Positions 37,301-47,883 of a stretch of 64,000 nt of DNA are shown here, piece by piece. Under the pieces are notes generated by a model. The model ran no database searches. It saw nothing but the letters and a program-made list of their open reading frames with translations, and had not been told where the DNA came from. This stretch comes from Epiperipatus broadwayi. Taxonomy: Eukaryota; Onychophora; Udeonychophora; Euonychophora; Peripatidae. Each line of letters begins with the position of its first letter. Position 1 is the first letter of the stretch. The translations under genes were made by a program, and so were the position numbers. The stretch lies in NCBI GenBank assembly GCA_028023455.1, contig JAQFVV010006215.1, forward strand, positions 8,637,950 through 8,701,949. The letters run 5' to 3'.

Positions 37301-37777
37301 GTATGATATTGCACATAAACAAGTGAGCTTAATAAGATTGTAAGTTACCCTTATACTATTATATATATATATAGTAGTGCTGAAAACAGAAACTTGGAAA
37401 GATAGTCTTTACCAATACAATGACTGTTGCTAAAAACAATAATAATAAAGTAAAGGGATGAATGCATTGATTCACAGTGTTTGCTTAATATATGCATGTA
37501 TATAGTTTGGATTAAATAAATAAAAACATAAATAAAACTTATCAAAATACATGTCGGTAAAGGAATTTCATCTGTGCAAAAAAAAACACAACAGCTTAAA
37601 ATTAATTTTATCCATATATATATTAAAAAATCGATTAGCTTTTTAGATAACAAAAATGAATCCATAATCTGGTATGTCATAGTAATTAAAATATAATGAA
37701 AAAAATCAGTAATCTATTATGTATTATTAATTAAAAAGAAAAATGGGGAAATTTTCTTAAAGATAATAAAATGAAGA
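34391..37777. other. AT-rich intergenic sequence
   Basis: 3.4 kb, no supported gene or RNA. The 85- and 109-codon frames (35111-35368 plus, 37351-37680 minus) are hydrophobic and AT-driven. Confidence 0.5.
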
Positions 37778-37913
37778 AAGGGCTACATTCTTTTTTTTTT
37801 TTTTTAAGTGTCATAGCATCAGCTGTGACGCGAACCCACAACCCGGGCAACTGCATGCAAGGCAGTCATGCTGACCTCTTGACCACCAATGCAAAACAAG
37901 GGCTACATTCTTT
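37778..37913 (-). repeat. tRNA-like SINE (copy b) with 16-bp TSD and poly(A) tail
   Basis: Perfect TSD AAGGGCTACATTCTTT at 37778-37793 and 37898-37913. On the minus strand the body has a tRNA-like head with a 5-bp anticodon stem ACTGC-CTTGCAT-GCAGT (loop would read anticodon TGC), a B-box-like GGGTTCGCGTCAC, then GCTGATGCTATGACAC and a poly(A) tail (T-run at 37791-37805). The ends GCATTGG and CTGATGC can pair like an acceptor stem. The element is only about 100 nt, essentially a tRNA-like unit plus a short tail, mobilised by a LINE. Confidence 0.88.
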
Positions 37914-38894
37914 AACATTGGTTTAGATGATTTTAAAAAAATCAGTTTTAGCAGTTGCCACTGAAAATAATAGTACAATTAAAAAGGATTGTCTGTGAAA
38001 ATTTAATTCATAATATTAAAGTTAGAAAAAGCCATTTTTCTTTTTGATCTATAACTTTTATACAATTATTTATATCACTATCCTATAAAATGTCTTTTCA
38101 AATATAATCTGGATCAAAAAAATAAAATAAAAATTTGTGGCAGTTATTTGGTACCCCCCCCCCCCAGAAAGTGCATTTCTGCTTAATTTAATTATGTGCT
38201 AACTAGCCATACATATATAATCATCTCTATAGGGCTGTTTTGAGCTTGATCCATGAATGTCATAACACCTGGATAAGTTAAAACTCATCTATGCCTACAA
38301 AGAATGTGAGTCCTCATTGTTTGCAACTGAATATTTCAGGCAAGGATATCAAAAGAAAAAGCCGTTTTTGAAGAAAATAATTATATGAACTGGAAAAATA
38401 ATATGCACTACAGGATGTGTTTATATTACAGTATCAATAACTGAATTTTATAAGTGCATATGCCATGGTAAGGTTTTTTTTTAAAAAAAAAAACTTTAAA
38501 AAAAGATCTTAGTTTAATGGATTCAAAATCTGTGTAATCCAGTTATTATATTTTCTTTGATTGTAAAAAATGAGTTACTTTTATTTAATCATATGTATTT
38601 TGTATTCTTCTTCATTATGCACATTTATTCTGAAGTAATTACTTGAAATTTGTGTGTATATGTTAAGGTGTCTTGTAAATAAATTGTTACTATTTTATAA
38701 ATTCTTATTGCCTGTACCATTTATACCAGTTTTTATTTCAAATGCTGATGCAAGCATTTATAATTTTCTCATCAATAAAATATTTATAATGCTTAATGAC
38801 TAAGAAAAGGCCAAATATTAGCAGGAATTTTAAAAAATAGGATAATTCATTCAGAATTTTCTTTTCACATGAAAATATGGCATTTAGGTAAAGA
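37914..38894. other. AT-rich intergenic sequence
   Basis: About 1 kb, with a C-run near 38154-38165. No gene recognised. Confidence 0.45.
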
Positions 38895-41331
38895 CTGTAA
38901 ACCAGGGGTCCCCAACCTTTTTGCATTTAAAAGCACATTCTATAATACCGGCTAGGTGGCGGGCACCATTTATTTTTTTAAAGTAAATTTATAGTTGGAT
39001 ATTGTTAATAATACACATAATGAACAAAAAAGTATTTATTTCAAAAATAAAATTTTAACATATAATTAATATTTATATTTTTATGTAAATTACTAAATTA
39101 TATATAATATTACAAGTCAATGTGATCTTTGGCACTGCACTTCATTGGCAATTGCTTCATAATTAGGGGAGTATGATGATATTCCTGCTCATAAACAATC
39201 ATCAAGATGTTCATCACTCAGTTGAGATCTGTATTTTGATTTTATGATATTCATGATTGAAAACAATGATTCACACAAGTATGTGGAACCAAAAAACGAT
39301 TTTATTTTGTATGAAGCTCTTTTCAAGAATGGAAATTTATTTCTGTCAACTATATTCCAGAAGTTTTCATGTGATACATTGGATTTTAGGACAATGTCAT
39401 TCTGAAGATACAAAATTTCTAACTCCAGTTCTTCTGCCCTAACTTGAACAAGCTCTGCAATTTGTGCAGCTATTTTGGTTACATTTACTTGGCAAGTAAA
39501 AGGATTGACAAAAAAGGTGACCATTGTCTCAATGATATTAAACTGTTGAAATTGTTTTTCAAACTGGTTTTGAAGTAATTGACAACTGACAACAAATGAT
39601 AAAAAGTCAATTTCAGCATCGCCTATCATTTTTTCCATATTTGGAAAATGTACAAGTTTCTTCATTTGCAGATGTGATATCCACAAAACCAGTTTGACTT
39701 TAAATGAATTTACAGATCCTATCATTGTAGATATATGTAAGTTTTTCCCTTGCAGCTGGAAGTTTGAATGATTGAATTTTTTCATTATATCTGTGATGAA
39801 ACCCAAATCCACAAGCCAGGAAGAGTTCGTTAATTCAACAAAATTTTGATTTTTAGAATTGAGATAATTTTTTATTTCTTCAATTAAATTGACAAATCTT
39901 GAAAGAGTTTTACCCTTACTAAGTCAATGTACTTCACTATGAAGTGCAAGATTCAGTTCATCAGAATTTTCCAATAAGTCTTTAAAAAGGCAGTGTTGTA
40001 AAGAGGCTGCTCGTATAAGGTTTACTATTATAGCAACTACTTTCATGATGTGTCCAAAGGGAGGTATTCTTCCACACAAAACTTCCTGGTGGATAATGCA
40101 ATGGTAAAACATAAAGTTAGGAAATGATTTGTCTTTCTTGCAGTGGATGATAAATCCATTGACATTACCAACTATTGCTGGTGCTCCATCAGTGGTTATT
40201 GCCAATAGCTTATGCAAAGGCATATCTATCGATTTTGCATATGTTAAGAATATGTTGTAAATATCCTCATCTGTTGTTCGTCCTTTCATTGGTAATATTT
40301 TTAGTAATTCTTCTTTTATACTAAAATCACTAAATATCATTCTCACCATAACTGCTAACTGCGCTGTGTCTGTTATGTCTGTAGACTCGTCAAATTGTAG
40401 TGAGAACCATTCACATATCTCCAAATCAGTCTTTAATTGAGTTTACAAGTCTTTGGAAATGTTGTGTATTCTTCTTGTGACAGTGTTGTCAGACAACTGT
40501 AAGTCTTGTATTGCTGACATAATCTCATGTTTGTTGGAAAATCCCTCAAATAAGAAATCGGCACCAGTCAGAAATGCTTCTTTTAACAATTCCCCATCCT
40601 GGAAAAACTTTTTCTTCTTTGTGAACATGTGAGAAATTTTCAAAAAAGCAATAGTGGCATTTTTAGATTTTACCACAGGCCTACTGAAAACTGACTGTTT
40701 GGCAGACAGGTTCAATTTTAGTTGAGATATTTTCATCTTTCTTAATTCAGATTTAAGTGGATAGCTGGTATTAAAAGTGGAATGGATTGTCTGGAAGTGA
40801 TGTTCAATATTATGTTTTTTCGCCACTGCAATACTACTGCTGCACAACAAACACACACATTTATCTTTAATATTGACAAAACAATGTGATTTTCCCCAGT
40901 CAGTATTAAAATTATAAGTTCTTTGTCTTTTACTCATTTTGGGGTTAGAATTTTTGAAATTTGATCTTTGAAAAATAAAGAGTATGAATCCAACTCCGAC
41001 TTAGTATTTCTCAAAATGGCAAACTTGTATGCACAGATACAATTTATAAATATGCGCACAGCAGAGAGATTGGTGTCTGTGTTAACTTTACTTATTCTGT
41101 GCTAGTGCAGTCTGTAGAGAAAGACCGCACTTGGTGGATTGAGAGATAGACTCTTTTACATTGTAAAAGTATAGTATTCCCTACAATTTGATCACAATAT
41201 AATACAATAATTTATAAGAAATTTTAAAAATTAAATTTATTTGTATCAGATAAATAATTTTTTATTGTGTTTGGATAGTGGTGGGTGCCATGGTGCCCAT
41301 GGGCATAGGGTTAAGGATCCCTGCTGTAAAC
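38895..41331 (-). mobile_element. hAT superfamily DNA transposon with perfect 8-bp TSD
   Basis: Element 38903-41323, flanked by the perfect 8-bp duplication CTGTAAAC at 38895-38902 and 41324-41331, the length typical of hAT elements. The ends are inverted repeats: left begins CAGGGGTCCCCAACC, right read in reverse begins CAGGGATCCTTAACCC. Both continue into a G+C-rich segment containing GGGCACCAT. One transposase gene on the minus strand fills most of the interior. This CAGGGGTCC-type end is characteristic of Charlie-like hAT elements. Confidence 0.95.
39117..40937 (-). pseudogene. hAT transposase (GTF2IRD2/ZBED5-like), three in-frame stops
   Basis: One continuous frame of 607 codons from MSKRQRTYNF to ANEVQCQRSH, with no frameshift and three nonsense codons: TAA at 40443-40445 (after NISKDL), TGA at 39924-39926, and TGA at 39189-39191 (after EHLDDCL). 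N-terminus: a BED-like zinc finger, CLLC ... KKHNIEHHFQTIH (about residues 31-54). Catalytic region: the first Asp in FDESTD, the second in ITTDGAPAIVG. The TGA at 39924 falls where hAT proteins carry the conserved Trp of the xxWLSRG motif (here EVH-stop-LSKGK), so one TGG-to-TGA change would explain it. The C-terminal hAT dimerisation region with the acidic residue is present (YLCESLFSIMNIIKSKYRSQL). A recently dead autonomous element. Transposases of this family also gave rise to host GTF2IRD2-type genes, but TSDs and TIRs show that this one is a transposon. Confidence 0.93.
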
Positions 41332-42055
41332 AGATTCCTTTCTTATTACTTGGATTGAATAAAATTATTTCTGAGTGATAAAGCCTATATCAAATCACTA
41401 CTGTTGATTTTGAGGTCTTGATTGGGAAATATACTTCATTTTTAGGTTCAGTCATCACTATCCTTATATTCTTTATATAAAGATTCCAATTAGAGCTATA
41501 TTGAAAGCTCCTCCATAGAGGTTACTGATGTAATATATAGTTTAATAGTAAAGTCCAGTTATTAAAAGAAGTTTGCATCTGTGCACTTAAATATGTTTAT
41601 TATATAAAAATAAAATATATGTTAATTAAAAAACTATTATAATAGCAATAAAAATATTAAATATAATGATAATTATTATATATAGTCTTTTTAATCCACT
41701 GAAGTACTTTCAGTTAATTCCTTAACCCTCCTCAACTGCTTTTAAACTAAAATATATATATATAAATAAAAAGAATATAATTAATTGACAAGATGATAAT
41801 ATTAAAGTTCAGGATTCATGGGATTTGAGTTGATGATACTTCTTGCTTCTGTTATATTTTTTTTTAGCTTAACAGCAGTTGAGGATGGTTGAGGAATTAA
41901 CTGAATGCATTTCCATGGATTGAAAAGACTGTATGTAATAGTTAATTACCATTATATTTATTATTGTTATATATATATATATATGTTACACACATATACA
42001 ATCATATATATATATATATATATACACATATGTTATACAAACATACACACACATA
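41332..42055. other. AT-rich spacer
   Basis: About 700 bp ending in TA-dinucleotide runs (41970-42023). No gene. Confidence 0.45.
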
Positions 42056-42178
42056 GTAATTTGCAGTGAAGAATTTTATATCTAATGTTTTGAGATTAAC
42101 TCATTGCAACTGTTTAAATGTAATTATATATCTCTCTACTATATAATTACATATAAATATATAGCACTGCAAATTATT
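42056..42178. repeat. Short foldback/MITE candidate
   Basis: GTAATTTGCAGTG at 42056-42068 is inverted at 42165-42177 (CACTGCAAATTAT). It encloses a segment that itself includes TAATGTTTTGAGATTAAC (42083-42100), which also forms the arms of the hairpin at 42444-42533. Confidence 0.5.
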
Positions 42179-42443
42179 ATTTATTACATAATATTGGAAT
42201 TAAATCATCATTAATAGGATTAAAAATAAATATCATTCTTGCCAGATATATCTGTCAATCATCTTTAAAAATATTTAGAATAAATTTCTGATTGATAGAA
42301 TTTTCTTCTGTTTAGTAAAAACATTGTGTAATCAATCATCTTAATACATGAAAGAGGAAAGAGTTAACAACGTATTTGATATTTTTTAAATTTAAAAATG
42401 AATTGTCATTTGCTAACACTAGAGGATTATTTGTTCATACTGA

Positions 42444-42471
42444 ATCAGTTATAATGAGTTAATCTCAAAAC

Positions 42472-42505
<34 letters not shown>

Positions 42506-42533
42506 GTTTTGAGATTAACTCATTATGACTGAT
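42444..42533. repeat. Near-perfect hairpin with (AT)n centre
   Basis: Arms of about 32 bp (ATCAGTTATAATGAGTTAAT... and its inverse) with a single mismatch, joined by a TA-dinucleotide run. The arm sequence is the same as the single copy at 42083-42111, so this looks like a head-to-head duplication of that repeat. Confidence 0.8.
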
Positions 42534-42899
42534 ATATATATATTGTGTGTGTCCTTTGGCTTTGCCAAATAGGCTAGTGTTTTGTTATTGTTGATATTTA
42601 ACTAGAAAAAAGAGAATTTATTAAGTTCAATGATCTTGGTAAATTATATACACGTAGACAAATCTAAATAGTCAATGATTAAAATATTTCTGGCATGAAG
42701 ATATAAATAATATTATGTTTTAATTAATTGCTTTTCTAAAATATTTTCAACCTATAATTAAAGTATATGTTAATAAGTGAAATCTAAAATGTAGCTAATC
42801 ATATTAGAGAAGTTTCAATTATTTAATACAAGTTAGAATAACTAGATTAGTGCCTGAAATAATTATATTATTAATTAAAATTAATTTAATGTTAAAATT

Positions 42900-45800
42900 T
42901 AAGCAATAGTTGTTATAATTCAAATATGGTATTTATTTAAAATAATTTATAAATATAATCAGTCAATTTGTTTAAATAATAGCATTAAAATTGAGATAGA
43001 GATTAAACTAAATTAGTTTAATTTTAGATAAGTAAATTTATTGTTATCCAAAGAAACTTGAGATTAAATAATTAAAAGACAGGAAATGATTTCTAAATGT
43101 GTGAGTGAGTGTGCTTTTAATAATATTTTTAAAATTTATTTATTAATGGAAATATTTCTTTGGTTATTAATATTTAATATTATAGAGTATTTTGTTTAAT
43201 TAGAGGATTAAATAAAATATTAGTAACCATCTAATACTAAAATAGTTTAAAGAAGTTAATAAAATTAGGCAATATTTATTTTATATTTTCTTATTATTTA
43301 TTTTAACACAATAATTTGATATTTGTAAAATTCCTTGACTATCACATAATTATTTGGCTGGTTTGTTACTAAATTTAGATTTAGACTATAAAGACCAATT
43401 GACTGTTAATTTAAAGGTGGCAAAATCAATAGAAAATAATGTTTTCTGTCAATCAAAATGACTATCATTAGCAAGCTATAAAAAGATGCACCCACACATT
43501 TGGGGAGAATTACATTAAAAGAGCAGTGGCAGCAAAAGGAAAAAAGCAGAGTGAAGAGAAGAGAAGTTTATTTTCTCACTGTCCATAAGAATTGCAGAGG
43601 AAGTTTAAATTTTGAAAAGTCAAAAGTAATAGAGAAATTTTAATAAGTTTTTTTTTTGTTGTTAAAAGTAAAAATGAATATGTAAAATTATATCAGCTAC
43701 TGATTCTCATCCAATGTTATTCAGGGGATCTAAATCAAATGTTAAAAAAATATTTAAACAATATGTCAATTAATTATCTAAAGATGATGAAAGCATTGTG
43801 TTCTGGATTTAATATGTTACAGGCATTCCATTTAAATTATCCCAATTCAACTAAAAATTGTATTCATGGCAAACAGTTTTAAAATGTTTATTGTCATTTG
43901 TCTCAAATAATTTTTTTTAAAGAAATAATTATTCATGAAAGAGAAACTCATTGTTGTAAACATTAATGATTTTATTATTGTAGTAATTAATTAGTTATTT
44001 ATCATACTGACTAAAAGGAAAATTTTGAGTGATAAAATTTTTGAGACTTTTACTTATAAAATGATATTCCTAAATTTGAAGAATTATTGATATGGAGTTT
44101 ATATCTTTGATAAAATATTAAATAATCAACAAAAAATTGTTATTTTCTATGAAATGACTATACATAGCAATTACTTTAGAGATGCTTGAATTTAAAGAAA
44201 AGTTTTTTCCAAACTGCTATATGAAAATATTTAAACAAACCATATTATATATAAATGTTTCATTCAGAAAAATTGCTTACTTATAGAAGAGATTTATGTG
44301 ATATATCCTATATTAATATTACTTAAAAATCTACTTAGCTTAAAAAAATTGTTTAGAAGCAAACCATTATATTAAATATTGTGTTGAGAAAAACCCTAAT
44401 TGAAACAGAAGAAATGCTAAATTAAAATTAACTATCTACATTAAGTAAAGTGAAATCAGTGTAATGTGTTAAAAAATGTTGAACTGTTCTGTTAAGTGTA
44501 TGTGTAAAAATTGATAAAGTAATGGCCATTCATTTATTCATTTGTTACTTATAATATTTTGTTTGTGTGTGCATGTGCAAAGTCTTATGGAGGGAAGAAC
44601 TATCAATGCAATGTGTTTGTTGAATTATATTACCTGTGTGTGGAGAACCTACTTACATATTGTATTACCTATGGTTGGATCAGAAACTATGTCAGATTAA
44701 GTACTTGAGTTTATATATATTTTAAATGGAAAAGAAAAAAAAGATTGTTGTATTAATAATTTTTATATTTTATGTGTTCACATTATTGTATTATTATCGT
44801 TACCATTAATGCTACTCTATGTTACATAATGATTTAGTATTCAGTTATTTTAAAGAGTGTTGTGGTGTCCTTTATTATGAGAGGCATATTTATAATGAAT
44901 GTTAAATGTTTATGAAAATGATGTACATTTCTTATTTCTTTTAATTGCTTAGGGCTACATTTTTATCCAGTCATACTTGACAATTATTATTAATAAGTTT
45001 TATGCATCAATTTAGTATTATATTTATTGTGGGTTTAGAATTAATACCTCTCTAGTATATGTAATATGTGTTATCTGACCATTGTGTATTTCCAATGCAT
45101 GTGAATTTTATTTTTGCCTTGATGGTTTGGAGATTGATTTAGCTCTTTCATTACTATTGATATTAAAATAATTTAATATTTTATTAGGAGATAGATGACT
45201 ACTCTCTCCAATATAGTTGATATTTTCATTGAGTGATATTTTCTCATATTTATGGTTATAGGGTCTTGGTTCATTTCCATATATTATATACATCTAAATC
45301 CCAACATATTTTATTGACTTCAGATAGTAAGTGTATACTCTGAGTTCATGCCATCACAGGTTTATAGCTTTATTAACTTTTCCTCTTGGAAGTGTTTTTG
45401 TTATTATAGATTTACCACAGTGTATGGTATTGTTAATATTTAATATGTTGATCATTGATAAATTTCATTATTATAAAGTGTATCATCATCTTCAGGAACA
45501 TGTTTAACTCCCAAAGTGTAGGTTGAAAGTTTTGATGTATAGTCTGTTTTGCTGTCCTTTTCCAGCAATACATGAAATAAAACAGATAATGATTTATTCA
45601 AAATTGTAAATTGATATTATTAGACTAAAATAAGCAATCTGCATCATAATCATCATTATTATTCAGAAGCAAGTCATCGCTGGACTGGTAAGATCTCAAA
45701 ATCATTTAGTTTTACTCATTTTTGGAAAAATAGCATAGAGGTTGTGGGAGCATATATGTAACCTCTGAGAATGATTTAAAGGTTTATTATAACTTTAATA

Positions 45801-47400
45801 ATTAATGACCATAGATTTAATAAATAATGCATGGTTAGTAAATTTTAATAATTAAATACCATAGAATTAATAAATAATGCATAGTTGGTAAAGCTGAAGA
45901 TTATAAAATTATAGCATTATTTGGGGCATATATTTTTCAGAAAGATATTAAGTGTGCACCTTAAATTTATTAAAGTTCGATTACTTGTACAGCACATAAT
46001 ATTTATTTAGAATAGTGATAAAATAAGTATTTAATTTGAAGGATAAATTTTCTTATAATAATTTTAACTAGTCAAATGGGCTTGTCCTTCTAAGACCATT
46101 CTGGGTCATGGATATGTAATTCCATCATGTAATGTGTTAATTTGAGTAAATTGTAAATTGTAACCTATTCTCTTGTAAGTGATTGTGTTAGACTGTTGTA
46201 AATATTTTTTAATTCTTTATAATAGACTTCCATGGTATTTCATGTTTATAAAATTTTGTTCATTGTAAATAAATGTTCTTTTGTTTTTTAATCTGGTGAA
46301 GTGTCTTTATAATGTTCTTAGTATTTTCTAAATCCATATCAAGAAAGCTAAACATCATATATTTTATTATGCAAATATTTTCAAATATTTATTCAGAATA
46401 CAGACACATAAATTGAAATATTAAACTATTTAACTAATAATGATTTTGCAGATGCGAAGAGTGCATTCAAATAAAACTATTATTCATTTAGTCTATTGAT
46501 CACTATAATGTAAAATGTAATTTATCTAAATAAGACTGTGTTTATAATCAATTATTGTCTATTTCCACATAAACAAATTATTTATGGTGTTGATGAATAT
46601 TTTGAGTGGTCATAAAATCCCTCTCCCATTCATGGTATTCGAATGTTTTTCTAGTAGAGGATTAGATTATTCCATATTTAGAGTTTGACACAATTTTATC
46701 TTAGCTAAATTATTTATTAAATTATTATGATTACTCAATAATAGGTAGACATTAACTTGTCAATTAAGTGTATGTCTGCTCAAGTCCATTGCTAGGATAC
46801 CATTGCTTTAACAACAATGTGTTCATGGAATAAAATATTGAGAAAATTTTAATATTAAATATAATATAAGAACCATGAGATTATAATACTTTAATTTTAT
46901 GAATAAAAACTTATATCTATTGCCAAAAAAGATAAAGTGGTATAACAAATCAGTAAGATTTATAAAAGCTAACTATGTATTAAATGTGGATCTGATCATA
47001 GCAATATGATGATGAAGAAAGACTTAGAAATGTAAGAGTATGTTAGAGAGGAGATGATGAAAAAATTTTTATTATAAGAGAGAAATTAATACCCTTGCTA
47101 TTTTATCATTTGTGTTATGAATACTGACAGCTTTTAAAAGTGTTGCAAGAGTGAGTTAAAATTTCTCCTCCTCTTAAATTTATTTAGTTATACTTTATAA
47201 TGTTAGTAATTATTGTTATTGCTGTAACTCTCTGTATTCTCAGCATAAATTATTGTGGTAGCAAAAGAACCCTGAGCTTAGCCAGAGTATTGACTTTATA
47301 TAGCTTGATGCTTTAGCCTTAGCATAGCCTTATTTAGCTTAATAGTTTTCACACTCTTATATATATACAAATAGGTTAATAGAACAAATTTTTCAATTAT
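42900..47400. repeat. Diverged direct duplication, copy A (non-coding)
   Basis: Matches copy B (about 51300-57480) in the same orientation and order. Anchor pairs read by eye: 43411-43490 with 51741-51810; 45672-45705 (ATCGCTGGACTGGTAAGA) with 54510-54535 (ATCGCTGGATTGGTAAGA); 46225-46300 (GTAAATAAATGTT) with 54820-54880; 46610-46655 (CATAAAATCCCTCTCCCA) with 55215-55258; 46785-46815 (TAGGATACCATT) with 55395-55413; 46930-47020 with 55545-55640; 47110-47170 with 57249-57300. The copies are diverged with many small indels. No coding potential is conserved. Either an old segmental duplication or two copies of a large unrecognised non-coding repeat; outer limits are uncertain. Confidence 0.65.
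45791..45890. repeat. 50-bp tandem duplication
   Basis: Two adjacent 50-bp units (45791-45840, 45841-45890) differing at 6 positions. The common core is TAATAAATAATGCAT. I did not see the doubling in copy B. Confidence 0.9.
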
Positions 47401-47750
47401 TAAATATAATTTGTATTAATATAATAGATAAAACGTAAATATTTTTATGTATATTATAATTAAAATCTGTTTTATTTTACTTATTTGCTATGATATTACT
47501 GATGATATATTGATTTTGAAATGATATTTGCTTTTTCATAGAGTTTTATAAAGTGGACAGAACTAGCCCTACCTTGGAAAAGAATCATATCAAAGTCATA
47601 TCAAGGAGATATAGTTATGGTCTAACAGAATGCAAAATAGAGAGGAATCCAAATAAAATTGAAAATTAGATGAGTTAAATATGTTCTATTTTACAGCAGC
47701 TAATTATATGATTTAAAAAAAGCAGTCTATAGAGCCCAGTGAAGCAAGAA

Positions 47751-47883
47751 ATTTATTGCAAGTCTTTATATGTCATAGCATCGGCCGGGACGCGAACCCA
47801 CAACCGTCTGCAACCAACTACTTGCTTGCAAGGCGGCTGTGATGACCTCTCAGCTAACAATGCTTGATTTATTGCAAGTCTTT
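47751..47883 (-). repeat. tRNA-like SINE (copy c) with 17-bp TSD
   Basis: Perfect TSD ATTTATTGCAAGTCTTT at 47751-47767 and 47867-47883. On the minus strand the body starts GCATTGTTAGCTGAGAGG, has CCGCCTTGCAAGC in the anticodon-arm position, an extra segment of about 15 nt compared with copy b (AGTAGTTGGTTGCAGAC), a B-box-like GGGTTCGCGTCCC, and ends GGCCGATGCTATGACA. No long poly(A) tail remains. Confidence 0.88.

Noticed and set aside
39117-40937. Domesticated host gene of the GTF2IRD2/ZBED5 type
   Set aside because: Three nonsense codons plus intact TIRs and an identical 8-bp TSD show an ordinary inactivated transposon.
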